Shown piece after piece: positions 28,111 to 36,028 of a stretch of DNA of 64,000 nt (positions within the stretch are counted from its first letter, which is position 1; every line of letters begins with the position of its first letter). The notes beneath the pieces were generated by a model. That model was given only the letters and a program-made list of their open reading frames with translations, searched no databases and had not been told where the DNA came from. Source of the stretch: Nostoc sp. T09 (GTDB taxonomy: Bacteria > Cyanobacteriota > Cyanobacteriia > Cyanobacteriales > Nostocaceae); contig NZ_MTAV01000127.1 in NCBI RefSeq assembly GCF_002154695.1, positions 1 to 64,000 on the forward strand. The letters are read 5' to 3'. The position numbers and the translations under genes are program-made.

Positions 28111-28852
28111 CCTCTTGGCTTAGTTGTTCACCCTTCCTATGTTTGGTGCACCCTGATGAATTACAAATATTTGATGAAGACTTTCTCTCACCTGTTATAG
28201 CCCCTTTCTATTTCAGATGACTAAGTTTTTGGTATATTAAAACGAATTTTTACACAGGTAGCAAGATACCTAAGATATACTAGAACGCCTTTGCTAGATT
28301 AATTTCTAACTCGATCGGCTTCGGTTAATTTACTAACTTTGACTTAGAATATCCTGTCCGTAACTATACATAAACCGTAATTTCTCTGGAATTGAGGCAA
28401 AAACTCCGCTAGTACTCCCCGTGTTAACACTGAGAGCCATTCAGAAAAAAGTCATATTTATTTCACAATTCCATTCTTCGGTGAGCTAGCCTTTTATAGG
28501 TCTTGCTCAAAGTAAAATCCGATTTAGGCAGAGTTTCAGAAACAATGTTGATACCTGCTTGATAGTTGCAACCAAGTATATATGGGTATTGTTGCTTAAC
28601 TCCTATGCTCGATAATCATTTATTTAATATGCCGATGGTTAGAATCTGTCAAGTGATGTGAAACCCCCTGTGCCGGAAATAGCGATCTTTTTGAGAAAGC
28701 CTAGCTGTCACGGCTGTTCTCTATGAAATTTAACGATATATATGTCTAATTACTTTTATATAATATTTATTTATAAATTAGGGAGCATTTAATAATGAAT
28801 GCAGCCCAGTTTCGCTAAGTACTAACTAGGCTGCATTTTGATGAATATAAAA
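28111..28852. other. Intergenic region, 742 bp
   Basis: AT-rich and without a gene that I can support. A 14-bp hairpin with one mismatch (28798-28811 against 28824-28837, GCAGCC/GGCTGC core) lies just past the stop of the minus-strand RHH gene and may end its transcript, although no strong T-run follows on that strand. Confidence 0.5.
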
Positions 28853-29188
28853 CTATCCAGCCAAACTCTCGATACTCAGAGGAACCATATCGCCATTTCT
28901 TGTGAATCCTAAGAGCATCGGTTGTTGTGGTTGGATAAGTTGACCAGTAAGTACACAACGTTCTTCTTGTTGAGCCGTGGCTGCTATGCTCGCTCGAATA
29001 TCAGTTCGCGAAAATCGAGGTTTCCACTCACCTGATTTTTGCTGCACATAATTCCAGAGGATATCTCGAATTAAGGCTTGATAGCCCTGATTGCCAGCTA
29101 TATCTTTGAGTTTCTCTTTCAGCTCCCGCTCTAGGCGGATGCTGGTAACTTCCATATCGGTGGTTGGGGTGCGAGCGATTGTATGCAT
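28853..29188 (-). CDS. Ribbon-helix-helix (CopG-like) DNA-binding protein
   Basis: 111 aa. The segment EVTSIRLERELKEKLKDIAG followed by YQALIRDILWNYVQQ is a ribbon-helix-helix pattern, suggesting a dimeric DNA-binding regulator. The C-terminal half (ERCVLTGQLIQPQQPMLLGF) is not recognised. A good Shine-Dalgarno sequence (AAAGGAG) precedes the ATG at 29188. No toxin-like neighbour is present, so it is probably a stand-alone regulator. Confidence 0.72.
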   Translation of the reverse strand: MHTIARTPTTDMEVTSIRLERELKEKLKDIAGNQGYQALIRDILWNYVQQKSGEWKPRFSRTDIRASIAATAQQEERCVLTGQLIQPQQPMLLGFTRNGDMVPLSIESLAG

Positions 29189-29600
29189 GAGTTTTTCTCC
29201 TTTAAGGTATGGACAGGATAGTAATACAAGTGTAGTATGTTTAAAGGAATGTTCAATAGGTGAAATTTTCTGTGAAATCCATTTACTCCATCTCTACTTC
29301 TTTGTGTGCTACCAACTGCCGAGCCAGTCGGGAATTAGCATCTTTGGGAGTGGAGTATTTTTTTATGGGTAATGGTGGCCAAAAAGATGGGCAAATCACA
29401 GAGGGTAATTATGATTTTAGATATCGCAGCATTATTGGGCTGAATGCAAAACCACAACTAGACAAAAGAAGCGGGAGGTACAGGCAGAGTCATACTGTAC
29501 CGATATAGACCAGAAAACTTTGAGGTCAATTTCCCACCCCCGCTTCAGCTAAAAAAGAAGCGGGGGTTTTTTAATAAGGAGTCAAGCTGTGACGAGCGTC
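29189..29600. other. Intergenic region with possible miniprotein or small RNA
   Basis: About 410 bp. A 47-codon frame from an ATG at 29365 to 29508 starts MGNGGQKDGQITEGNYDFRY; it is followed closely by a strong terminator (29537-29572), so something is probably transcribed here on the plus strand. I do not recognise the product, and a small RNA is equally possible. Confidence 0.35.
29537..29572 (+). terminator. Rho-independent terminator
   Basis: CCCCCGCTTC (29537-29546) pairs perfectly with GAAGCGGGGG (29557-29566), with a 10-base loop and a TTTTTT run. It lies on the plus strand just before the HNH gene, so it ends an upstream plus-strand transcript. Confidence 0.85.
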
Positions 29601-30107
29601 ATGCAAGTGTTAGAGCAATCCGTAGTGGTATTTTCTCAAAATTACTTGCCACTGTGTCGGGTTAATATCAAGCGGGCAATTGTACTGTTAGTAACAAACA
29701 AAGCTGAACCATTAAGTTTAGCTACAGAAGCCGGGTGGAAAATCCACTCTCCCAGCTTGATACTTGAAGTACCAAAACACATTCGTTTAAAAATTGCTTC
29801 TGGTGAACGGACGTGGAAAGTTCCGCCAGTGAATCGGCGAGAAGTGTTGCGGCGAGACCATCACAGTTGTCAATATTGCGGTAGTAAAAAATCTCTAACA
29901 CTAGATCATGTGATTCCGCGATCGCAAGGCGGTCCTCACACATGGAATAACGTAGTCATAGCTTGTGAAAAATGTAACTCCCATAAAGGGAATCGCACCC
30001 CTTTTGAGGCTGGTATGCAACTGCGTACCAAACCAAAAGCACCAGCGCATCCGGCGATTACTTTTGCCGAGCAGTTCTGGATCAATATGCAAGCAAACCT
30101 GGAATAA
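29601..30107 (+). CDS. HNH endonuclease
   Basis: 168 aa from the ATG at 29601 (a GTG in frame lies at 29589). The HNH/zinc module is complete: [30 protein letters not shown] and the SHKGNRTP tail, a ββα-metal nuclease with two CxxC zinc pairs. The family is widespread in cyanobacteria as a single housekeeping-like gene; its substrate is not established. It lies 16 bp upstream of the next gene and they probably share a transcript. Confidence 0.92.
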   Translation: MQVLEQSVVVFSQNYLPLCRVNIKRAIVLLVTNKAEPLSLATEAGWKIHSPSLILEVPKHIRLKIASGERTWKVPPVNRREVLRRDHHSCQYCGSKKSLTLDHVIPRSQGGPHTWNNVVIACEKCNSHKGNRTPFEAGMQLRTKPKAPAHPAITFAEQFWINMQANLE

Positions 30108-30123
30108 CAGGAGAGCAGAAGGA

Positions 30124-30513
30124 ATGCTGAAATTAACTTACACCGAAAGGAGCTTTTACTTAGAGTGCCTGAGTCTATCGCTGGAGGAATGGGTAGCACA
30201 GCGCGTAATTTTGGCACTGCGAGTCGGTCAATCTCTTTGTGTTGAACCCAGCACTGCTTCCTTTTTGCTTCCTGTTGATTTACCAGGAGTAGAAAAGCTC
30301 AAGGCTGAGGTAAAACGAGATGACAGTGAAATTATGGAACTGTCTACCTGTGATGCTGAATATCTGGAAGTCACCCTCCGGGGTTCTTGGCTGTCTGATG
30401 GTTCAGAGGAAGCGATGGGTGTGTTCGTCACGACAATGAGCGATCGCACTGAGTTCTTTGTTCATAAAATTTGGCAGGAAGCGCAAGCCTGCGCCTCCGC
30501 CATGAGTGAATAA
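30124..30513 (+). CDS. Conserved cyanobacterial hypothetical protein
   Basis: 129 aa from the ATG at 30124, which has a purine-rich AGGAG/AAGGA leader; the longer open frame upstream overlaps the HNH gene and is not used. The sequence is acidic, with a mixed alpha/beta pattern (MLKLTYTERSFYLECLSLSL, SFLLPVDLPGVEKLKAEV). No transmembrane segment or catalytic motif is visible and I cannot name a family. Its tight spacing behind the HNH nuclease gene suggests co-expression. Confidence 0.8.
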   Translation: MLKLTYTERSFYLECLSLSLEEWVAQRVILALRVGQSLCVEPSTASFLLPVDLPGVEKLKAEVKRDDSEIMELSTCDAEYLEVTLRGSWLSDGSEEAMGVFVTTMSDRTEFFVHKIWQEAQACASAMSE

Positions 30514-30546
30514 TCAGAGTAATGGGTTAGGCTTGTTGCTTACCCA

Positions 30547-31422
30547 TTATTTCTGCATTTCTAGTAGTTCGGGAACTGTCACAAATCGATAGCCTTGTTG
30601 TTTGAGTCCGCTAATAATTTCTGGCAAAGCTTGTACAGTTCTTTGGCGATCGCCTCCGCCATCATGCATTAATACAATAGAACCTGGTTTTGCATCTCTT
30701 AAAACATTCTTGACGAATACCTCAGATTTAGCACGTGGATCGGTATCGGCAGAAGTCTGCGACCACATGACTACAGCATATTTTTGGCTTTTAGCGTAAG
30801 CAGCTAATCCGTTATTTAACACGCCACCTGGAGGACGAAACAGAGTAGTTTTGACTCCGGTAGTTTTGTAGATAAGTTCGTTTGTACGCTCAATTTCACT
30901 TTTCGCTGTGGCTTCATCCATGCGTCGATACCAATGATGCCAAGTATGATTACCGATCGCGTGTCCTTGGGCTACAACTTGCTTGGCAATTGTGGGATTC
31001 GCTTGTAAAGCTTGTCCCACCAAAAAAAATGTTGCTTTCACATCATTTTGCTGGAGAATTTCCAGCATTTTTAATGTAGTATTCGGCCAAGGTCCATCAT
31101 CAATGCTCAGGGCAATTACTTTCTCGTTATTGCTCGGTTGTACGCGATCGACAGTTTTTCCTTCAAATGTCACTGGGATGCTAAAAGTTAGGTTTTCTAC
31201 TTTAGCTGATGACTGCGATTGGGTATTAACTTGGCTGGTTAAAGTTTGTTGTGGAACTTGTATAGCGTGAAGTTTACTTGTTAGCTGATTAGTCTTCAAT
31301 TGTGAGGAAATGCCCGCTGGGGTAATGCTACAAGCTGTTACTGAAAAGGCGATCGCAACTCCACTAATTATTCTTTTTTGCTGGCGGTGAATGTCTGTCA
31401 CATCAGGTTTCCAAAAACTCAC
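30547..31422 (-). CDS. Polysaccharide deacetylase (NodB homology)
   Basis: 291 aa. A signal or anchor segment at residues 18-36 contains SVTAC, a possible lipobox. The carbohydrate esterase 4 domain (about 95-285) has all landmarks: SIDDGPWPN with the metal-binding aspartate, NHTWHHW giving the His-x3-His pair, FRPPGG and IVLMHDGGGDR. It should remove acetyl groups from cell-wall peptidoglycan or an exopolysaccharide in the periplasm. It is convergent with the hypothetical gene at 30124. Confidence 0.93.
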   Translation of the reverse strand: MSFWKPDVTDIHRQQKRIISGVAIAFSVTACSITPAGISSQLKTNQLTSKLHAIQVPQQTLTSQVNTQSQSSAKVENLTFSIPVTFEGKTVDRVQPSNNEKVIALSIDDGPWPNTTLKMLEILQQNDVKATFFLVGQALQANPTIAKQVVAQGHAIGNHTWHHWYRRMDEATAKSEIERTNELIYKTTGVKTTLFRPPGGVLNNGLAAYAKSQKYAVVMWSQTSADTDPRAKSEVFVKNVLRDAKPGSIVLMHDGGGDRQRTVQALPEIISGLKQQGYRFVTVPELLEMQK

Positions 31423-31904
31423 ACAATCATAAGCGCGAGTTTTAGTTTTTAAAGGCGTTTAGTAGCCCCAAACCTAACTATAAAAGCTATTTTAGACAAT
31501 CACAAAGAAATTTTTCTCTAGCTTGATAACAAAGAATTTTGTAGCAAGAATATCCTTTTAGAAAAAGTTTAGTCAAGAGCAAAAGGTAGGTCTTACATAT
31601 AAGTAAAAATACACTGTGCTTGATTACAAAAATAGTCCTGTTGCGATAATCGCTAGTATAGGAATAAATCTCTGAAGTACATAAGCTGACTATTATGCGA
31701 TCGCCTCCTCCATAGCAAGCTAATTGCACTTTGCACAATGACGCTTGTAAGCGATGTCTAACGACAAGCGGCTTTGCGTCTACGCATAGCATTTTACACT
31801 CGGACACGAGCAATGTCTTCTATGAGAGACGAACGTTTAGCTTGCTTCCCCGTAGGGTACGATGGGCTACACCTACTCCATCTGATTTATCTGTGATTTT
31901 ATGA
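31423..31904. other. Intergenic region with dispersed-repeat fragments
   Basis: About 480 bp. The part 31750-31880 has GGCTTTGCGTCTACGC-like and CTTCCCCGTAGGGT-like pieces of the kind dispersed in Nostoc genomes. A 108-codon minus-strand frame over 31487-31813 looks accidental and is not called. Confidence 0.45.
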
Positions 31905-32141
31905 CTATAGCTTTGATTCTGGAAATTCTTTACTATTTTTATCTTGATATTCTTTGATTTTGGTATATAAAATAGCAACGGTTTCTTGAGCAAACAATTT
32001 TTCTTTAAGTTGCAAATATTCACCTTCACTGATTTTACAGGTTGCCCAAAATTTCATTACCTTTGATGGTTCTAAATGGTTGAGTAAAACCTGCATTACT
32101 TCCTGTAAATTCTCTTGTTCATTAATAACTTTAATTGTCAT
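31905..32141 (-). CDS. Small partner protein of a PIN-type gene
   Basis: 78 aa from the ATG at 32141 (MTIKVINEQENLQEVM). Helical and charged, with no motif that I can name. It overlaps the end of the PIN gene by 11 bp, the arrangement of a toxin-antitoxin or accessory partner. Whether it is an antitoxin is an inference from position only. The PIN partner carries an in-frame stop, so this gene may be a leftover. Confidence 0.6.
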   Translation of the reverse strand: MTIKVINEQENLQEVMQVLLNHLEPSKVMKFWATCKISEGEYLQLKEKLFAQETVAILYTKIKEYQDKNSKEFPESKL

Positions 32142-32571
32142 TTTCTCCCTCAATAATAAAGTTGCTTGGATTGATGACTTTGAGTGATAAATTCTGACAT
32201 CGGTTGATTAATCTTCTATCACAAGTTATAAAATAGTCACTTCTAGAAGCTTCAGCACACGCTACATGAAGTGCATCAATAGGTTTAATGCCCTGTTGTT
32301 CTAGTTGTTCTGCTCTTATTCTAAGATTTTCATCTACTAATACTCTCAAGGTAGCTATTTATAAGTATCGCTTCATTGATTGCTGATTGACAATAAAAGG
32401 GTTACGGCTATTTTCATATTCTAGAACTGAAGAACTGACTAATTCTATTAATCTTCCTTCTACCATTTGTAAAATTAAGATAATTGCTTGTGTTTCCAGA
32501 AAGATTTTTGGCTGTGTTTGATCGTCAAATGGACGATTATAAACACTGGTGTCTAGATAAACCCTGGTCAT
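32131..32571 (-). pseudogene. PIN-domain gene with an in-frame stop
   Basis: The N-terminal half (MTRVYLDTSVYNRPFDDQTQ, with the first active-site aspartate) and the C-terminal half (QGIKPIDALHVACAEA and DYFITCDRRLINRC, with the remaining acids) are in the same frame, interrupted by one TAA at 32359-32361. A single C-to-T change of CAA would explain it. There is no frameshift. Either this is a recent loss-of-function mutation or the two halves are made separately from the internal TTG at 32349. Confidence 0.8.
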
Positions 32572-32712
32572 ATAGCTTTTTATAACATCGTCTCTCAACA
32601 GAAGCGATCGCTCTCACACTCATCTCTCAACCCTCACAACCGATCGCACTTGATTTTACACTCTGAACAGGAGTGATCGCCTTCAGAACACCATCATTCC
32701 ACCTCAGAATAG

Positions 32713-32870
32713 GAACATTCTCGTTTGGAACAGGAACGTTCTCACTTGGAAGACGAACATTCTCCTTTAGAACAAGAACATTCATGTTTGAAACAGCAAC
32801 ATTCTCGTTTGGAACACGAAACTTTGAGTTCAGAACATGAAACTTCGAGTTCAGAAGACGAAACTTCGAG
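32713..32870. repeat. 21-bp tandem repeat array, 7.5 units
   Basis: Seven full 21-bp units and one half-unit run head to tail from 32713 to 32870. They fall in two variants: units 1-5 of the GAACATTCTCGTTTGGAAC type, and units 6-8 of the GAAACTTCGAGTTCAGAA type. The period is seven codons. On the plus strand one frame would encode heptads such as EHSRLEQ, but a TAG at 32710-32712 precedes it and there is no start codon, so it is not coding now. Confidence 0.85.
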
Positions 32871-32912
32871 ATAAAAGCTTGATTGATGAGGTTGGGAACA
32901 TGAATTTTACTG

Positions 32913-34151
32913 TTATGAGTTGAGGCGATCGCGTAAATCTGCTAAATTTTCAATAGTATCAACAGTATCAGGATGACTTAAACCTAACCGATACTCCCGA
33001 ATTTGCAAAGCTTTGAGAAAAAGAGGTTCGGCTTCTTTGTACTGACCTTGAGAATAGTAGTGTAATCCCAGATTGTTGAGGCTATCAGCAGCATCAAGAT
33101 GCTCGTCTCCTAGCAGGCGTTGCCTCATTGCTAAAGTTTGGTCATGAAGGAGTTTGGCTTCTTTGTAATTTCCTTGGCAATCGTAAAGACACGCCAGATT
33201 GTTTAAGCATAGAGCAATATCAGGATGCTCTTCTCCCCATAGGCCTTGCATTACTTTTAAAGCCTGGTAATATAGATTTTCAGCTTTTTTGTAATTTTTT
33301 TGATATTTGTAGAGTAGTCCTAAATTTATGAGACAAAGCGCTTGATAATGTTCTTTTCCTGGCAAGCGTTGCAATTTTTCCAAAGCTTGTTTAAAGAGGA
33401 ATTCAGCATCAGTGTATCTGTCTTGTTCATTGTATAGTAATGCCAGGTTGTTAAGTATAGTTGCAATAGTATAATGATCATCTTCTTCTTGTAAGTTTTG
33501 GTAAATTTCCAAAGCTTGATAGTAAAGGAGTTCGGCTTCATCATACCTACCTTGCTCGTCGTAGAGTAATGCCATATTGTTGATGCTAATGGCAACTTGA
33601 GGATGCTCTAAGCCAAAATAGTTTTGAGCAAAATCTAGACACTGCTTGCGCCAAGTTTCTGCTTGCTCATAAAGTCCTTGACATTCATAGAATCGACCTA
33701 AACTACAAAAAGGCAAGATTAAATCTTTATCACTGATATATTTAATGAGATTGTTCGCAACTTCAGCTAAATGAGGTATTGCGGGGGCGACATCCTGAAT
33801 TTGCTGAAGTGTGGGAGCGTCAGGCATATTTTTAGCAACTGCTACCATTACTCTACAAAACGATCGCTTAAAATCCTCTGCCTGTTCTAAACCTGTAAGC
33901 TTACCTTGGAAAAACTCCCGCAGCAGGGGATGCAGTTGATAAATTCCCTTACCTTTCGGCTGGAGTAGATGTAACTGTAACAAGTCTCGTCTAGCTTTTT
34001 TCCAATCTTGAGCCTCATTATTTATTGTTATACCCTCCACCAACTCCCAAGGAATCGGAGCTAGAGCAAATAAACTCAGAAGACATCCTAAATGTTGGGC
34101 ATTTTCTCGCAAACGTCGCCAACTTAACTCAAAAGCAGCAGCTACACCCAA
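32913..34151 (-). CDS. C-terminal half of a broken NB-ARC/TPR protein
   Basis: 412-residue frame. It opens with GVAAAFELSWRRL and APIPWELVEG, the winged-helix end of an NB-ARC (STAND) ATPase. Residues about 170-400 are kinesin-light-chain-type tetratricopeptide repeats of 42 residues (for example HPQVAISINNMALLYDEQG). The ATP-binding N-terminus is in a different frame at 34142-34642, and the middle of the ATPase is missing between them. The full-length ancestor was probably a STAND sensor protein; this half may be translated alone but has no good start. Confidence 0.75.
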   Translation of the reverse strand: MGVAAAFELSWRRLRENAQHLGCLLSLFALAPIPWELVEGITINNEAQDWKKARRDLLQLHLLQPKGKGIYQLHPLLREFFQGKLTGLEQAEDFKRSFCRVMVAVAKNMPDAPTLQQIQDVAPAIPHLAEVANNLIKYISDKDLILPFCSLGRFYECQGLYEQAETWRKQCLDFAQNYFGLEHPQVAISINNMALLYDEQGRYDEAELLYYQALEIYQNLQEEDDHYTIATILNNLALLYNEQDRYTDAEFLFKQALEKLQRLPGKEHYQALCLINLGLLYKYQKNYKKAENLYYQALKVMQGLWGEEHPDIALCLNNLACLYDCQGNYKEAKLLHDQTLAMRQRLLGDEHLDAADSLNNLGLHYYSQGQYKEAEPLFLKALQIREYRLGLSHPDTVDTIENLADLRDRLNS

Positions 34152-34642
34152 TCTTGATAAGTGACGCGGTGGGAATTAGCATATTGCAAAGCTAATTCTG
34201 TTTTCCCGACTCCACCCATCCCCGAAATAGCTACAATTGCTACCTGTTGATTCTTCTGCAACAGCTGATGGAGTTTTTCCAATTCCGTTTCTCGTCCGAC
34301 AAACTTCACTACGCCACTCAAGGGAATATTATGATGAATTTCTTTTGGTGTTTGAGTACTGGGAATATCGTTACCGTTATATTTTGCTGTTAGGTAAGCC
34401 TTTAATGTTTCTAGCTTTCCACGTTTAGAGCTAGCTAACTCAGGACAACTGTGAGCAAACTTGTCATACACCTCAGTCATCCGCTTTTTAAAAGCAGCTG
34501 CACTAATATTAATGTCGTTTGCTAGTTTCGCTTCACTTTTACCTGAGTTTTCAGCCTGTAACCTGACTAAAAAGGCTGCTGTTTGCTCTGGGGATAACTC
34601 ATGAGTAGCAGCTTCTTGTCTTAAAAACTCATCCCATTGCAT
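34142..34642 (-). CDS. N-terminal half of a broken NB-ARC/TPR protein
   Basis: 166 aa. The N-terminal 90 residues are a helical, possibly helix-turn-helix domain often placed before NB-ARC ATPases in cyanobacteria. Then comes VKFVGRETELEKLHQLL and a complete Walker A motif, ISGMGGVGKTELAL. The frame stops 18 residues later (VTYQDWV). Walker B and the rest of the ATPase, roughly 150-200 residues, are absent; the next recognisable segment starts in another frame 10 bp before this stop. A deletion is the simplest explanation. Confidence 0.75.
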   Translation of the reverse strand: MQWDEFLRQEAATHELSPEQTAAFLVRLQAENSGKSEAKLANDINISAAAFKKRMTEVYDKFAHSCPELASSKRGKLETLKAYLTAKYNGNDIPSTQTPKEIHHNIPLSGVVKFVGRETELEKLHQLLQKNQQVAIVAISGMGGVGKTELALQYANSHRVTYQDWV

Positions 34643-34775
34643 AAACAGCCTGAAAAATTCTACTTGATTCTACTTATCTTATACCTTGCTTCTACTTCAT
34701 CTCTATTTGTCAGGAATCTCCGGCTTTAAGGGCAGAAATACCATAAAAACAGTCAATCAAGCGGAGATTCACGCG

Positions 34776-35033
34776 ATGAATACTTCTTTAAAAACTTCTA
34801 CCAACTCTCAGCCATCTACCCAAACTGCACAGTTAATTACTACATCTTCCCCAATAATGGAAAAACCTTCTGCTTGGATGCGCGACGGTTACAGTCCTAC
34901 AGAAATCATCCTCGCAACAGCAATTTTAAGTTCTCTATATATAGCAGGAGTTGCAACTGTAATTATGGCGATAACTGAGTTAGTCAAAACTTTAGTACCA
35001 GAGAAAGATGTTAAACCAAGCCGGAAAAAATAA
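34776..35033 (+). CDS. Small membrane protein, unknown function
   Basis: 85 aa from the ATG at 34776. The first 45 residues are polar and rich in Thr/Ser; one transmembrane helix follows (ILATAILSSLYIAGVATVIM), then a short basic tail (EKDVKPSRKK) that should stay in the cytoplasm. I do not recognise the family. It is divergent from the NB-ARC half-gene. Confidence 0.6.
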   Translation: MNTSLKTSTNSQPSTQTAQLITTSSPIMEKPSAWMRDGYSPTEIILATAILSSLYIAGVATVIMAITELVKTLVPEKDVKPSRKK

Positions 35034-35180
35034 TTTAGCACATAGCTGTTTCAGCCATTGCGATTGAGTTAATTTTCCTAATTGAATTGCTGGAACCGGA
35101 GGAAAAGTGAAGAAGCGGTAGAGTAGAGCTATGGTAATAACAAAGTATAGGGGCGAATGTCACTTACTTTAGCGAGATTT

Positions 35181-35213
35181 AGATCCCCGACTTTTTGAAA
35201 AAGTCGGGGATCT
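35181..35213. repeat. Perfect 16-bp inverted repeat (dispersed hairpin)
   Basis: AGATCCCCGACTTTTT (35181-35196) and its perfect reverse complement (35198-35213) surround one base. It is the sister of the palindrome at 9410-9440, sharing the CCCGACTT core. Two copies in one window point to a dispersed hairpin family. Confidence 0.75.
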
Positions 35214-35250
35214 GGGCAGCAACTTTTATCAGTCAATTACTCTTACTCTT

Positions 35251-36015
35251 ATGCGATCGCCTTTTCCGGGAATGAAGCCCTATCTCGAAAATCCAGAACT
35301 TTGGTCAGCTGTGCATAATCGATTAATTGTAGCGATCGCGGATGACTTGGTGGATCATCTAAGTGAGAAATATCGAGTTGAAATTGAAAAGCGGACTTAC
35401 TTCAGTAGTGATGAAGAGAGCGTTTTAGTTGGTATTCCCAATGTCGCAGTGGTAACAGGTAAAACGGCAGAACCGACATCATCCATTGCTACTGTGTCAT
35501 TACCAGTTCAACCGCAGAAAGTAACAATTCCAATTTCCGAAGAAGTGAACGAACGCTATCTGGAAATTCGAGAAGTTGCTACTGGTACAGTCGTTACCGT
35601 CATTGAGCTTTTGTCTCCCAAAAATAAGCGTTCTGGTGAGGGACGCATGGCTTACGAACGCAAACGCAATCAGGTATTAGCTAGTGCTACTCATCTAGTT
35701 GAGATCGATCTGCTGCGGGGTGGTAAACCTTTTCCGATTACGAGCCAAAACTTAGGAGATTATCGGATTCTAATTTGTCGAGGCGATCGCCAACCGAATG
35801 GGGAATTGTATGCGTTTAGCTTGCGACAGCTTATTCCCCCCTTCCCAATTCCACTTATGACTGGTGAAGCAGAGCCAATTCTCAATTTACAACCTTTGCT
35901 CGATCGGGTTTATGAAAAAGGGCGCTATTACTTAGCAATTGATTACACCAAGCCACCGCAACCGCCACTGTCTGAGGATGATAGACAGTGGGCGGAAATT
36001 TTATTGAGAGGCTGA
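35251..36015 (+). CDS. DUF4058 family protein
   Basis: 254 aa starting MRSPFPGMKPYLENPELWS, the hallmark of DUF4058, a family common in cyanobacteria. Further conserved blocks are VTVIELLSPKNKRSGEGR, THLVEIDLLRGG and YRILICRGDR. The E-x-LSPxNK and VEIDLLR segments are reminiscent of a PD-(D/E)XK nuclease core as in Uma2, but activity is unproven. No signal peptide. It is convergent with pepP. Confidence 0.9.
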   Translation: MRSPFPGMKPYLENPELWSAVHNRLIVAIADDLVDHLSEKYRVEIEKRTYFSSDEESVLVGIPNVAVVTGKTAEPTSSIATVSLPVQPQKVTIPISEEVNERYLEIREVATGTVVTVIELLSPKNKRSGEGRMAYERKRNQVLASATHLVEIDLLRGGKPFPITSQNLGDYRILICRGDRQPNGELYAFSLRQLIPPFPIPLMTGEAEPILNLQPLLDRVYEKGRYYLAIDYTKPPQPPLSEDDRQWAEILLRG

Positions 36016-36028
36016 TGAATATTAACAG

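Noticed and set aside
31487-31813. 108-codon minus-strand open frame
   Set aside because: Cysteine-rich, hydrophobic, covers dispersed-repeat pieces; no start signal and no family.
32713-32870. Possible CRISPR array
   Set aside because: Repeats are directly adjacent with no unique spacers, units are only 21 bp and diverge gradually; no cas genes in the window.
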